This document shows, one piece after another, positions 1-11,028 of a stretch of DNA of 64,000 nucleotides (position 1 is its first letter; each line of letters opens with the position of its first letter). The notes beneath the pieces are model-generated. The model saw only the letters and a list, made by a program, of their open reading frames with translations, ran no database searches and was not told the DNA's origin. Source of the DNA: Malachius bipustulatus (lineage: Eukaryota > Arthropoda > Insecta > Coleoptera > Melyridae); NCBI GenBank assembly GCA_910589415.1, contig OU342636.1, forward strand, positions 9,158,437-9,222,436, in the 5' to 3' direction. The position numbers and the translations under genes are program-made.

Positions 1-279
1 GCCTCCATTTTTTTCAACACATTTTATAAGGGTTTATAAGGGTTGTTCGCATTTTCTCCAATGAATCTGTTATGAATTCTGGGTTATTTTCATTTAAATT
101 ATCAATTTCAATGCGTATCAAATCTTTTAGATGATCGAGGTTTTCAATTTGGTAGTTATACACACGGTTTTTTAAATAGTTTCAACTGCGAATATTTCAG
201 AAACTATTGAATTTAGGTATACGGTATGTTATATAAATTATGCTTAGAATTTTACGAGGAATCGAAAAATAAATTCATA

Positions 280-465
280 TATAGGGTGTTCCATTGAAAA
301 AAAAATTAAATTTTTGGTTTTCCCTGTATACTGATCTATTTTCAAATTTTTGTTATACGTATAAAAAAGTCTTTTTTAGCACCTACATAACCCTACTTTT
401 AATTTTTTTGAGACACATGAAATAACAAAGTTAAAGGGGGGCGACATTATAATGAATCACCCTGT
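280..465. mobile_element. Short MITE with TACAGGGTG-type ends
   Basis: The left end reads TATAGGGTGTTCCATT and the right end is the reverse complement of TACAGGGTGATTCATT, 13 of 16 bases matching. The element is about 186 bp and has no coding capacity. The same TA-CAGGGTG terminus recurs on the larger foldback elements in this window, so it is probably a non-autonomous member of the same mariner-like group. The 279 bases to its left show nothing recognisable. Confidence 0.55.
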
Positions 466-469
466 ACAG

Positions 470-924
470 ATCCCTGTAATCACACAAAGCGAAATCTGTA
501 CAGTGTCTAAACAATACAATGGTGACACCCACACTAAAAATCTTTCGGTAGATGGCGCGTAAACTGTGTAAATCCCAGAGATGTGAAATGCGTGGCCTCG
601 AAATGTGTGCGTCGTGCACCGCTGCCAATGTTAGATTTATGTTAAAGTGTACTGTAACTCTAAACAATACAATGGTGAATTGTTTACACCTACGCCTACA
701 CTACGCGAGAAATCTTTCGGTAGATGGCGCTCTAACTGTGTAGATCCCAGAGATGTGAAGATTATGGCCTCTAGAAAATATAATGGTGACACCTACGTGA
801 GAAATCTCTCGGTAGATGGCGCGTAAACTGTGTAGATCCCAGAGAAGTTGAGGTTGAGGACGCAACAATACAATGGTGACACCTGCGCGAGAAATATTTC
901 GGTAGATGGCGCGTAAACTGTGTA
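470..924. repeat. 91-bp satellite array, left part
   Basis: Repeats of about 89-93 bp share the core TAGATGGCGCGTAAACTGTG followed by a TCCCAGAG motif, with cores near 551, 721, 814 and 903 (one interval is doubled and degenerate). The array breaks at 923-927 (taaat), where a LINE begins, and resumes at 5185 on the other side of the LINE. Short ORFs here merely read through the repeat; because the period is not a multiple of three they are not coding. Confidence 0.85.
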
Positions 925-1149
925 AATAATAATAATAATAATAATAATAAGTCTTTATTGCCCAACAGGTAGATACCCAATTACAGGACAACCAAACAGA
1001 ATTTTACAATTGCAGTTCCAATCCAATTAAAACAACTCAAGTAATAAATCTAAAGTAACAAAAAATATAAAGTAATAAATATAAAATATAAAAGTACAGA
1101 GATACAAAATATGTGGTCAAGACATCCTATCCAACACACAACGCAACCC

Positions 1150-3930
1150 TCAAAGTAAATCAGCAGCTATACCAATCAACTTCCCCAAGCTATCAAAGAA
1201 TATATCACAAGCATGACTGATATTGTTGAATGTAGTACACATTACATAAATAGGAGATTTTAGATATAGGTTCGTTCTGGCAGTTTGAGTGCTGAATGTA
1301 ACCTGGTGCCTAGCGTTAAGTCTAGGAACATATATGTCTATCTGATTCAACAAAACAGCGCAATCAATATTACCATTCACTAAATTAAACAAGAATGTAA
1401 TACACAACAGCTTTCTTCTTAGTTCGAGACTGTGGAAACCAAAGGTGTTCAAAAGAGTACAATGATCGAAGCCAGTTGGTGGGTAGATTCCGTCCACTTT
1501 AAATTTCAGATATTTAAGAAATCTTCTCTGAACAGATTCAATTCTAGTTTTGTGTACCTCATAGTGTGGGTAAAAGATCAGACTTCCATATTCTAGCCGG
1601 GATCGAACATATGCGTAGTACAAGGTCTTAAGCACCGATATATTATTAAATGACTTGCAGTTCCTAACTATGAAGCCTAACATTTTGATGGAGGAGGCAA
1701 TCATTGAGTCAATGTGACTATCAAATGTAAGTTTAGAATCAAACCACACTCCTAGGTCTTTGATCAAACTGCTACGAGACAGCAGTGATGTATCGATTGC
1801 ATACGGGTGTACTATCGAAGATAAATTCCTAGTATATGTAACCACCCAGCACTTAGATGCATTCAATAAGAGATTATTACGTCGACACCACTGCTGAACT
1901 CGATCCAGATCCAGCTGAAGGTCTACGCAGTCACTGGGGTTTGTAATTTTGGAAAAGATCTTTAGATCGTCAGCAAAGAACAGATGATTGCTATTGATTA
2001 CCGAACTCAAGTCATTGATAAAAAGCAAAAACAGTAATGGGCCCAAATTCGATCCCTGCGGAACACCCGAAGTGGGCACAAATTCAAGAGATCTATATCC
2101 ACTATAATACACATAGTGAGTTCTGTCAGAGAGGTAGGATTCAAAAAACTTCACAAGGGAATGTGCGAAACCAAAACCCGGCAATTTTTCGATGAGAACA
2201 GAGTGGTCTATGCGATCGAATGCCTTAGAGAAATCCGTGTATAGAGCGTCCACTTGACCTTTCCTGTCCAGAACACCGGATACAAACTGGGAAAAGCAAG
2301 TTAAGTTCGTGACCGTGGATCTTTTCTCCATGAAGCCGTGCTGATATGATGTTATTTGTGTCCTTACAGATGGATAAATTAAGTTATATATGGCCCCCTC
2401 AAACACTTTAGCAAAGTTCGATAATAATGCAATAGGGCGATAATTAGAGATTGAAGAGACCTTGCCTGACTTAAAGACTGGACACACCTTCGCAACCTTC
2501 CAGACAGCTGGAAACACTTCGGTTTTAAGTGACATGTTGAATATCGTGCACAGGGGAATAGCCAGCAGATGCACGCAGTCTCTGACCAGGAAAGACGGTA
2601 CCTGGTCAGGTCCCGCAGTCATTCTATCCTTAAGCTTTCTGGAGGATTTGATTATGTCAGAAACCGAAATTTGAGGGGAGTTTACTGAATGAGAATAATT
2701 GTATTCAGATGATTCACGAATAGGTACTGTAGAGGTTCTATCAGTAAAAGGGAGGTAGACGCTCTTGAAATATTCACTGAAACTGTTCACAATCAGTTGG
2801 GGAGTGTCACAAGTCTCACCATCTGGTGTGGTCATGGAAGAAGGTATGCGACTACATCTTTTTCTATTGTTAATGAAACTCCAAAACTTTTTTGCATCGG
2901 AACCTATAGAATCCTGAACACTGTTCAGGTAGTTATCATAAGCTATGGATATCTGTGTTTTTATTGTGGCACGCAGTGTTCTGAAAGCGTTTTGGTGATA
3001 TTCCGAACCACTACCCCTGTACCTTGCACGATGCTTGGCTTTATGCGTTATGTTTGCAATGATATCCCTAGTAAACCACGGTGGAAAATTACTTCCCCTG
3101 CATTTCGTTTTAAACAGCGGTACATGACAATCAAAACAATGATAAAGTTTTTCATAGAATTCTGAACACGCTTCGTTAACATCAGTATGTTTAGTCAGAG
3201 ATGACCAGTCCAAGGCTTGAATAGAGTTGTAAAGAGAGGGGAAGTCAGCTTTTCTGAAGTTGTATGCCACCTGAGCCCCACTGTTAGTACGAAAAAAGTC
3301 TGACTGAGATGAATATCTGAAACTCGGGCTGATGGACAGTGCGGGGTGCCCGGCATCCAGAGGGACCAATGGCCCACTATCAGCAACCACCTCACATTCG
3401 ACGTTAGAATAAACCAAATCAAGTAAGCGATTATTAACATTTACTACATAATTGAATTGTGTAAGTCCCAGAAAGTTGGAAAACTGCGTAATAAGCTGTG
3501 TCTTACTATCTGAAACATCATTGTGTACAAGCTTAGGGATGTTGAAGTCGCCAAAGATTAACAAATTATGATTAAACCCGTAATCAAGTTGCTCAAAACT
3601 GTCGAGGAACACACTCAGCTGTTGAGGCGTAGTTTGTGGTGGAATATACACGCAAAATACATAAAAAGTAATACAGTCCAGACAGCACTTGCATCCAACA
3701 ATCTCAACAGCCGGCGAGGATACCAATACACTAGATAAGTCCAGTTCACTACACATTATATGGTTTCTGAAGGCTAGTAGGGATCCACCGCCACACTTCT
3801 TCCCCGTCAGAGCCAAGTTTCTGTCGCAGCGAAAGACATTGTACATGTCAGGGAAAAGTTCGGATGTGGATATGTGTTCCTGCAAACGAGTTTCAGTGAT
3901 CCCAATCACGTCGTATTCTAAGTTGCACAC
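1150..3930 (-). CDS. LINE ORF2: endonuclease and reverse transcriptase
   Basis: This is the apurinic-like endonuclease plus reverse transcriptase of a CR1/Jockey-type LINE. The endonuclease occupies the N-terminal ~230 residues (ITETRL, GDFNIPKL, DAGHPAL). The RT follows with the palm motif FFADDLK and GVPQGSNLGPLLF. The C-terminal region has the conserved YAYVRSRLEYGS segment. The given start is a GTG. The frame is open back to 4038 and the upstream residues SEILFYYQNVDG clearly belong to the endonuclease N-terminus, so the true protein starts earlier, overlapping the end of ORF1, with no ATG there. Reinitiation after ORF1 is the likely mode. No internal stop is seen. Confidence 0.92.
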   Translation of the reverse strand: MCNLEYDVIGITETRLQEHISTSELFPDMYNVFRCDRNLALTGKKCGGGSLLAFRNHIMCSELDLSSVLVSSPAVEIVGCKCCLDCITFYVFCVYIPPQTTPQQLSVFLDSFEQLDYGFNHNLLIFGDFNIPKLVHNDVSDSKTQLITQFSNFLGLTQFNYVVNVNNRLLDLVYSNVECEVVADSGPLVPLDAGHPALSISPSFRYSSQSDFFRTNSGAQVAYNFRKADFPSLYNSIQALDWSSLTKHTDVNEACSEFYEKLYHCFDCHVPLFKTKCRGSNFPPWFTRDIIANITHKAKHRARYRGSGSEYHQNAFRTLRATIKTQISIAYDNYLNSVQDSIGSDAKKFWSFINNRKRCSRIPSSMTTPDGETCDTPQLIVNSFSEYFKSVYLPFTDRTSTVPIRESSEYNYSHSVNSPQISVSDIIKSSRKLKDRMTAGPDQVPSFLVRDCVHLLAIPLCTIFNMSLKTEVFPAVWKVAKVCPVFKSGKVSSISNYRPIALLSNFAKVFEGAIYNLIYPSVRTQITSYQHGFMEKRSTVTNLTCFSQFVSGVLDRKGQVDALYTDFSKAFDRIDHSVLIEKLPGFGFAHSLVKFFESYLSDRTHYVYYSGYRSLEFVPTSGVPQGSNLGPLLFLLFINDLSSVINSNHLFFADDLKIFSKITNPSDCVDLQLDLDRVQQWCRRNNLLLNASKCWVVTYTRNLSSIVHPYAIDTSLLSRSSLIKDLGVWFDSKLTFDSHIDSMIASSIKMLGFIVRNCKSFNNISVLKTLYYAYVRSRLEYGSLIFYPHYEVHKTRIESVQRRFLKYLKFKVDGIYPPTGFDHCTLLNTFGFHSLELRRKLLCITFLFNLVNGNIDCAVLLNQIDIYVPRLNARHQVTFSTQTARTNLYLKSPIYVMCTTFNNISHACDIFFDSLGKLIGIAADLL

Positions 3931-4028
3931 AGATGTATAGAACGCCTTGATTTTGGTCCTTAAGCCATCAACATTTTGGTAGTAGAAGAGTATTTCACTG
4001 GACCGGACATCTGACCTCTTGGGCTGAG

Positions 4029-4784
4029 TCAGTTTAAATTAACCACACGAGGCACACCATTGAAATACCTTATCTTCAAATTCCTTTCGCCTGCCTCAGT
4101 ACGAGTATTCAGTTCTACTTTCACTTTGCGATATAGTTCAATTTGCTGACGAGTTCTATCCAATGAGACATATATGTGTTTGTAAGTGGGGTCATCTCTG
4201 AGTACTTTAGAGTTCTTAATTATCTGTTTAACGTCATGCTCACTTTTGAGGCAAACCTTAACCGGTCTGGGTCGACTGTTACCTGCATTATACTTCCCCA
4301 GACGAACAATCTTCAGATCAGAAGTATCCACATCTGCAGAGATCCTTCCGATAATCTGGGCAACCATATCACCAGTGGCACCTGAATTCATGGAGTTTGG
4401 GCCACTATGTGATGACTCGACAAGACCAAATAAGATCAAGTTGGTTTTTCTTCTATTTCGATCCGAGACCTCCTCAATCACAGACTCGAAGTCGAAGTCG
4501 ACATTGCTCGGGCTGGAGGGTGATCCACCGGAAGAAACATCCTCCTGAGCCTTTTTAAGAGAGTTGAACTGACTCTGGAGGTCATCGATTTTCCTTATAA
4601 GGACAGGTAACTGTTTGAAGCCACTATCGCAGTCAGGACATAAGAAGATGAGCTTGCGTTTCTTAAGGTCGAGGCAACGAACCTCCGATGCTGACAAATC
4701 TGCACATTTCTCGCACAGGCCCACCTTGCAGCTATCACAGCTGTACAACTTGCATTTCAAATCACATTTCACGCAGGTGGACAT
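4029..4784 (-). CDS. LINE ORF1 protein (zinc finger, RRM-like)
   Basis: This is a nucleic-acid-binding ORF1 (gag-like) protein of a CR1-type LINE, expected to coat the element RNA. The first ~40 residues hold a cysteine-rich PHD-like finger (CVKC, CKLYSCDSC, CEKC spacing), followed by a short coiled-coil stretch and, from about residue 120, the segment NLILFGLVES typical of the RRM-like domain in LINE ORF1 proteins. The frame opens with GTG at 4793; the ATG at 4784 is the more likely start. The stop (TGA, 4031-4029) lies within the open frame of ORF2. The family assignment is confident; the binding role is inferred from the family. Confidence 0.85.
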   Translation of the reverse strand: MSTCVKCDLKCKLYSCDSCKVGLCEKCADLSASEVRCLDLKKRKLIFLCPDCDSGFKQLPVLIRKIDDLQSQFNSLKKAQEDVSSGGSPSSPSNVDFDFESVIEEVSDRNRRKTNLILFGLVESSHSGPNSMNSGATGDMVAQIIGRISADVDTSDLKIVRLGKYNAGNSRPRPVKVCLKSEHDVKQIIKNSKVLRDDPTYKHIYVSLDRTRQQIELYRKVKVELNTRTEAGERNLKIRYFNGVPRVVNLN

Positions 4785-5185
4785 GGTGATCACCCAGTAT
4801 ATTAATTATATTCACAGATCTTAATGCAGATTTACCTAAGTGTCGTATAAACTGAAGGAAGTGGCAACGTAGCAGCCTGGCTGGTATTCGGATTCCCAAT
4901 AAATATAAATTACGTTATCTTATCCTCCCTGATAACAATGGGCAATAAAAAGAGTACTTGTGTAAATCCTGGTTAGTTAAATGACTTTACATCAAAAAAC
5001 AACCAACAAAACACATCAAAAACTTAGGGAAAAATATGCAAATTGGAGAGGAGACTCTTACACACACAGTGGTACTAGTTTCAGCTTCATAGAACAGCAT
5101 AAAAACACCTAAATGATGCAAAAACGAGAGCAGTAAAAATAATGGACTGCAATTGATAAGGTTCTTTATCACCAATATCACCATT

Positions 5186-5525
5186 AAATCCCAGAGATGT
5201 GAAGGTTGAGGCCCCTAAACAATACAATGGTGACATCTACGCTGGAGATCTTTCGGTAGATGGCGCGTAAACTGTGTAGATCCCAGAGAAGTGTAGGTTG
5301 AGGACGCAACAATACAATGGTGACACCTGCGCGAGAAATATTTCGGTAGATGGCGTGTAAATTATGTAAATCCCATAGATGTGAAGGTTGAGGCCTCTAA
5401 ACAATACAATGGTGACATCTAGGCGGGATATCTTTCGGTAGAGGGCGCGTAAGCTGTGTAGATCCCAGAGAAGCAAAGGTTGAGGCCTCGAAATACGAGT
5501 GTCGCGCACCGCTGCCAATGTTAGA
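5186..5525. repeat. 91-bp satellite array, right part
   Basis: This is the continuation of the array at 470-924 after the LINE. The core TAGATGGCGCG recurs near 5256, 5347 and 5440 (periods 91-93 bp), each followed by TCCCAGAG. The unit also contains the phrase AACAATACAATGGTGACA. It was one array before the LINE inserted. Confidence 0.85.
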
Positions 5526-6879
5526 TGTGGTGTCGAAAATTTCAATAAAACATTTTCCATTAAAATTAGTATTTACATAAACAAGAAGTAGATTATGTTG
5601 TGTGGTTGAAGATCAGTCTAAGATTCAAGTGAAGATAATTAATAAGATTCGTCGTTGAAAGACCCAGATCAGTTTAAGAGTCAGATAAAGAATATGAAAT
5701 AAGATTCAGATAAGAAACAACACCGGAAAATTATTGTAGTTGGGCATATGAAGAATTGCAGATGTAATAGGAGACGAGTAGACAATATCGCAGACCACTT
5801 GGATGTATTAGAGATATTTGAGTTCAAAAGGTGCTTAATGGACAAAGTTGAAGTTTGACTATCAATTTAATAAACTGAAATAAATGAGTTCCGTTAGTTA
5901 GACTCGGGGGAATCCCACGGCGAGTGTAGGTGCCTGTTCGATAGAGCCGAGGCCCGAGGCCTGAGTAAACAGGAAACAGTGATTGTGATTCCCTTTTACA
6001 ATAATAATGTTCAATAATATATGAATATTATTGAATAATATTGTGTATAAAATATTATACACACCTACCAGAATTATCATAAAATGCCTGTACGATATTA
6101 ATGTTAGGAAGCATAATGTTAGTTGTGAAGATCACTTCAACTCGGTGATTACTTCAGATAAGGGCGCGCGTATGCGCGCCTTCATGACCTAGTTTAGCTT
6201 TAATCTACGATCGAAAAGCGTATGCACATGCGTATGCGTATTACATTATGTAATTATTTAATGGTTCATCGTATCAGATACGGCTGTCCTTCAGTGAAAT
6301 ATTCTAAAAAACAACAGAATGGCTACCTCCGTTTTGTAATTGCATACCACGTTTGTATTGTGAATATAAAGAGTATGACTTGGGACAGTGCGTCAGAGTT
6401 TCTGGGTAATTTTTTAAATGGAATAAATGGTTTCTCTAACGAGAACGCGAGCTTACTATAATCGCAAGGCTAATTAAAATTAATCACATATAAATAATTT
6501 ATTAATTTTGTGATATTCAGCAGAACGTATAAGAGTTTCAGTTTATGTTGTTAATCCAGGATTACAAGATCGTTGATGAGGAATAATTGTTAAATGCAAA
6601 GTAAAGGCATAGCGCAAAAGAAGACTGTATGGGGTTTTTCTCGAGTTAAAACAGGTGGTGGCTCGTAGCTCTAAACCCCCAAACAATGATTTGTTAATAT
6701 TTACAGTATACAGATTGCCAAAAAATCAGCGTTTCTAGAATATTGAAAAAAAAAAACTGAAAAGCTTCCAAAACGAAAAATCGGTATAACTTTCTTATTT
6801 ATAGTAATTTTTAAAATCTAAAAATGCGAGTAATAAAATACACAATTGTCTACATTTTCATAAAATTTGAATTTATTTG
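5526..6879. other. Non-coding stretch, nothing recognised
   Basis: AT-rich DNA without a supportable gene. It holds a perfect short palindrome GTGTATAAAATATTATACAC near 6043-6062 and a purine-rich block (5570-5890) with repeated 'agattcag/agatcag' words. The small open frames here (60-79 codons) show no family features. Confidence 0.5.
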
Positions 6880-7560
6880 GTGTATAATGTACAATGATAT
6901 ATGCACCTACCAATCACCTCTCCGAATATTCTTCATCCAGAAAGAAAGTAACAAGGAGACAGTTATGGGCAGGAGCACTATCTTGCTGAAACCACCTGAT
7001 TTTTTGTAGCTGCAAAAATGACAACTGTTCCAGTGCAGCTTATTGCACCAAGCGCTTGATTGTCAAAAACGCCACACAGTACATTAAAACAAAATTTGAC
7101 TTGCGCGGTCGTATTTCTTGCTTCAAGTGAAGATTTTCTTTTCCCCACAATACCTCGTTGTGCCTGTTAAAAATGGCACAATTTGTAAATTTTTACTCGT
7201 CAGTCCGAAGGATTATTCTGAAAATTTTCGTTTTCATTTTCTTGACGTACACGGTCAAATTTAACCTTGATCGCCATTTAATTTGTGACCACATCTCTTG
7301 TGATTTGGTTTGTACTTATTTTTGTGCAACATCCGAAGTGGCGGTCGTTTACACTGGTGCCACCCACTAAAGAGAGTTTTCTCCTCGTGAAGGTTTTTGC
7401 CTTGTTGCCTCTAAAGCAGCCAGAATATTTATTTCAGCGACTTCAATAATATTTTTTGTCTCTAACACATGTTTTGACACTTTTTTGAAACTGCATTCTA
7501 TGGGGTTGCTTTCTTTTAGTATAGTCGTTCATATATTTTGCCGCACTTCTTTCTTCGTTT
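6880..7560 (-). pseudogene. Decayed mariner-like (DUF4817-type) transposase
   Basis: Translating the minus strand in broken frames gives typical pieces of the insect mariner-like transposase that carries an N-terminal DUF4817 domain. A segment reading FRIILRTDE.KFTNCAIFNRHN contains the first catalytic Asp (TDE, near 7200). Further on is VCGVF and then WFQQDSAPAHNC (near 6960-6990) with the second catalytic Asp, followed by DEEYSERW. Several stops and frameshifts interrupt it, so it is inactive. The third acidic residue was not found, so the copy is also truncated. No clear terminal repeats were located around it. Confidence 0.75.
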
Positions 7561-7588
7561 CGTGTATCAATTATTGTATAAAATATTA

Positions 7589-9768
7589 TACAGGGTGATT
7601 CATGAGTGACCTTACATAGACCAATGGTGATAAGCGGACTTCAAGGCGGGTCGAAAACCACAAAAGATTTTTTTTTTGTGTGATTGGTTAAGAAGTTACA
7701 GGGTGTTTTATGTCTCAGGTACAAAACTTTGATAGGCGATATTTCTGAAACGGCTGGAGATATTTTGTCGAAATTTACTAGGAATGGTGCATTCCGGAAA
7801 CTCATCAAAACCGCATTCTGAGTTAATTAAAAATCCAGGACCGGACTTGAAAAATTTTGCCCCCATGGTCTTTGTTGAAAAAGTTTATTTTCTGACCGTG
7901 CTACTGAAAAACTGTCACCGAATTTGAAAAGATAAGAAAAAACTCTATAGAAATCATTCCTCAATTTGAACGGCACACCCAAACCGTCTCGAAAAAAAAA
8001 ATGTCAAAGTAAAACTTCTCAGTAAATTATCGTTTTCGAGCAGACATATTTTACTTAATGTTCGTCTGAATTCCTTCAAATTTATTTTTTGACTTGTTTC
8101 TGTGGGAAAAATGTCAGTGTAAATTAAATGTTATCAATATTAATGTTATAAACGGTTCTCAAAATGTCCTTTACCAACTTCAATACATTTCCTGCAGCGT
8201 TTCCATAAATTTTGGTTTGCTTTTTGAATTATTTGCCTGTTGTTTCTAATTTCATCAGCAACTACCAGTATTCGCGTCCTGAGCTCCTCTCTGGTACTTA
8301 CTTCCGTTTTTTAGACTTCCTGCTTCATATGGCCCCATGGGTAATAGTCTAAAACAGTGAGGTTGGGGGACCTAGGTGGTCAGGAATGAGGGCCGCCGCG
8401 CCCGAACCAACGATTGGGGTACTCATTGTGGAGATGCTCTCCGACTTGTCGAGAAAAATGCGGTGGTGCCCCATCTTGCTGGAAGGAAAGAGCACGCCTG
8501 TTCACGTTCGCCTCTGCAAGCAAGCCGGGTAAAATGACTTGTAGGAAAAGTAAATAAATTTCCCCCGTGAGCCGCCCAGCAAAAAATGGGGTCCTATTAG
8601 GGTATCATTTGCAATGCCACACTGCACATTTATAGAAAATCTGTTGCGAGTTCTTCTGAGCAACAGAGCGCGGATTTTCATATGCCCATCATAGGTGAGA
8701 GTTTTTTTTATTCGTTACACCATCCCGCGTGAACTGAGCTTCGATCAGTACACAAAATTCTACGCAGTCCATTCAATGGAACTTCATTGAATGGTTGAAG
8801 CCTCTGTACGCTTTGTACGTGACAGGGATGCATCCGCGCTCTTATTTTTTTCAAAGTTCGCCATACTCTTGATTGAGAAATGCTCAGTGCTTGCCCAATT
8901 CTTCGCGTACTTGTACTTGGATTTACTGCCACCATCTCCAAGATGTTTTGATGGCTCAGATTTTCCAATTGAGGTTCAGCATTCCTTTGAACTCAGGGAA
9001 CTATGCCGTGGTTTCGAGAAAATTGGAAAACAGACGCGAAACGTTACATGGGCCGGTGTTCTTCGATTGTGTGATCTTCTATGGTATTCTCTCGCAGCTG
9101 CTCTTGAATTTCCATTGCAGAAATCATACACAAACATAATGTCTGGTATTCGTTATTAGTGAAATGATTTGTGATTATTAGTGAAATCTGAAAATTTTGT
9201 AGTTGACACCTGATTTCCCAGTAATAAAGCTTGGCCTTCTGTCCAACATTTTTCCCACAGAAACAAGTCAAAAAATAAATTTGAAGGAATTCAGACGAAC
9301 ATTAAGTAAAAGATGTCTGCTCGAAAACGATAATTTACTGAGAAGTTTTACTTTGACATTTTTTTTTCGAGACGGTTTGGGGTGCCGTTCAAATTGAGAA
9401 ATGATTTCTATAGAGTTTTTTCTTATCTTTTCAAATTCGATGACAGTTTTTCAGTAGAACGGTCAGAAAATAAGCTTTTTCAATAAGACCATGGGGGCAA
9501 AAATTTTCAAGTCCTGTCCTGGATTTTTAATTAACTCAGAATGCGGTTTTGATGAGTTTCCGGAATGCACCATTCCTAGTAAATTTCTACAAAATATCTC
9601 CAGCCGTTTCAGAAATATCGCCTATCAAAGTTTTGTACCTGAGACATAAAACACCCTGTAACTTCTTAACCAATCACACAAAAAAAATTTCTTTTGTGGT
9701 TTTCGACCCGCCTTGAAGTCCGCTTATCACCATTGGTCTATGTAAGGTCACTCATGAATCACCCTGTA
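7589..9768. mobile_element. Foldback mariner-like transposon with ~0.5-kb inverted arms
   Basis: The left arm (7591 to about 8115, CAGGGTGATTCATGAGTGAC...) is repeated in inverse orientation at about 9240-9766 with only scattered differences. TA flanks both ends, the target duplication expected of Tc1/mariner elements. The ~1.1 kb between the arms carries a degenerate transposase on the minus strand. Terminal repeats this long are unusual for mariner elements and suggest a foldback derivative. Confidence 0.9.
8116..9244 (-). pseudogene. Degenerate DUF4817-type mariner transposase inside foldback element
   Basis: The minus strand shows the ordered remains of a mariner-like transposase. Around 8968-8790 is a helix-turn-helix segment (STSTRRIGQALSISQSRVWRTL). 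Around 8480-8455 is QDGAPPHFSR with the second catalytic Asp, followed by NEYPNRWFGRGGP. Around 8350-8330 is SPNLTVLDYYPWG with the third acidic position, and a C-terminal EIRNNRQIIQKANQ tail. In-frame stops and frameshifts break it (for example after GRGGPHS and after KQEV). It cannot encode an active enzyme. Confidence 0.8.
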
Positions 9769-10782
9769 TATCATACCTTTTTTCTGGACTGTTAACTTGC
9801 CATGATTTTGATGTTAAGCTATTGTTTAACATCAAACATCAAATAATGAAAAACGCTACTAATGAAAAATTTATTTATTTGTTAAAAATTGCAAAATCTC
9901 TTCTCAAGCAAAATGGTAATATAAGATGCATAATTTAATTCCCTGCTTTTTTATCTTTCTATTCGTGTAAAAATACAGTTTGGCAGCCATATGGAAAACA
10001 AAAGAGGGTAGTGATATCTCAAAATCTAGTAAGCAAAAAAAAACGCAAATTAGATGGAAATATACAGGGGTCTCTAAAAAGTCTTTACAACGTTCTACCA
10101 CGTGTTCCTCGGATGAAAGTAAGTCGATTTACGCCAACTTATTTTTGTGCAAAGTTGCCTGGTTTAGCCACTACGAGATGTCAAAGTTTCAATTTAAAAA
10201 TCGTTATTTGATTTTAAAAACTTAACCGCACGAGCGATGTTGATGAAATTTGGTATGATGTCATGGTTTCATAGGACAAAAATTGGAATACTAAAATTAC
10301 CCATGACGTTGATTCATTGGCGTAGATCATGGGTAGAATTTGAAGCTCTTGTAAACAAAATCTACATTAACAGCCAGATAACCTAAGACGGATGCTGCAA
10401 AGTGATTGGAATACTTCAAACCAATCTCAACAGGATGGTGTGTCTAGGTTTTTTAATGGGGTTTTCCCTAGACTATATCTCTCAAAGCAAATGCTTCACC
10501 ATGATGTCAACATCACATCAGAATATCCTGCAAATCGTTCTTTTCCCCATGATCGACGAAACCAATCATATGTAATTTAATAAACTAAACAACATGTTAA
10601 TCGTAAGACTGCAATTTGTAATTTCAAACGAATATATATATATATGGGTTTTTTTAGGTTTCACACGCTTTGAACTTCTACGCCAATGGATTTTTTTTTT
10701 TTTTAATATCGAGTCGATTAATCAACTCATTTTCTGAAAAAATGGTACTCTTCATAAAAGTCGCCAAACCCTATCGTTTAAA
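9769..10782. other. Non-coding stretch, nothing recognised
   Basis: AT-rich sequence with a short ATATATATATA run near 10630 and poly-T near 10690. Two overlapping plus-strand frames at 9980-10225 give lysine-rich peptides without family resemblance. No gene is supported. Confidence 0.5.
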
Positions 10783-11028
10783 AGAAAATCGAATTTGAAT
10801 GTTGATTTTTAAAGGAAATTTCGTATTTTTTCGCATATGGTTTTCTTGATTTACGTAGAATAATAAAATTAATTTACAGTTCAATACTCACATGCGATTT
10901 TGAATGTTCAGATGTTGAAATGTAGATCAATTTTATTGTTTACGTAAATCAAGAAAATCCCATGAAAAACATACGAAATTCCCTATAAAAATCAACATTC
11001 AAATGCGATTTTCATCTACACCCTGTAG
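10783..11028. repeat. Inverted repeat, probable foldback MITE
   Basis: The left arm near 10783-10862 (AAAATCGAATTTGAATGTTGATTTTTAAAGG... TTTTCTTGATTTACGTA) is matched in inverse orientation at 10934-11016, and the right end continues into CACCCTGTA, the terminus seen on other elements of this window. The arms are about 80 bp with some mismatches and a ~70-bp loop. An outer left terminus was not found. Confidence 0.6.

Larger units (their letters stand above)
928..5184 (-). mobile_element. Near-complete CR1/Jockey-type LINE inserted in satellite
   Basis: This is a non-LTR retrotransposon on the minus strand with ORF1 (4784-4029), ORF2 (to 1150) and a 3' end reading TATTGGGCAATAAAGAC followed by an (ATT)n tail (925-950 on the plus strand). 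Both ends are defined because it interrupts a 91-bp satellite: the array stops at taaat (923-927) and resumes at taaat (5185-5189), a likely 5-bp target-site duplication. About 390 bp of 5' leader precedes ORF1. The same 3' end and tail occur in the LINE at 46286-50563, so these belong to one family. Both ORFs are open, so the copy is fairly young. Confidence 0.9.

Noticed and set aside
431..991. Small open frames with repeated peptide HSLRAIYRKIS
   Set aside because: They read through the 91-bp satellite; the period is not a multiple of three and frames break at unit boundaries.
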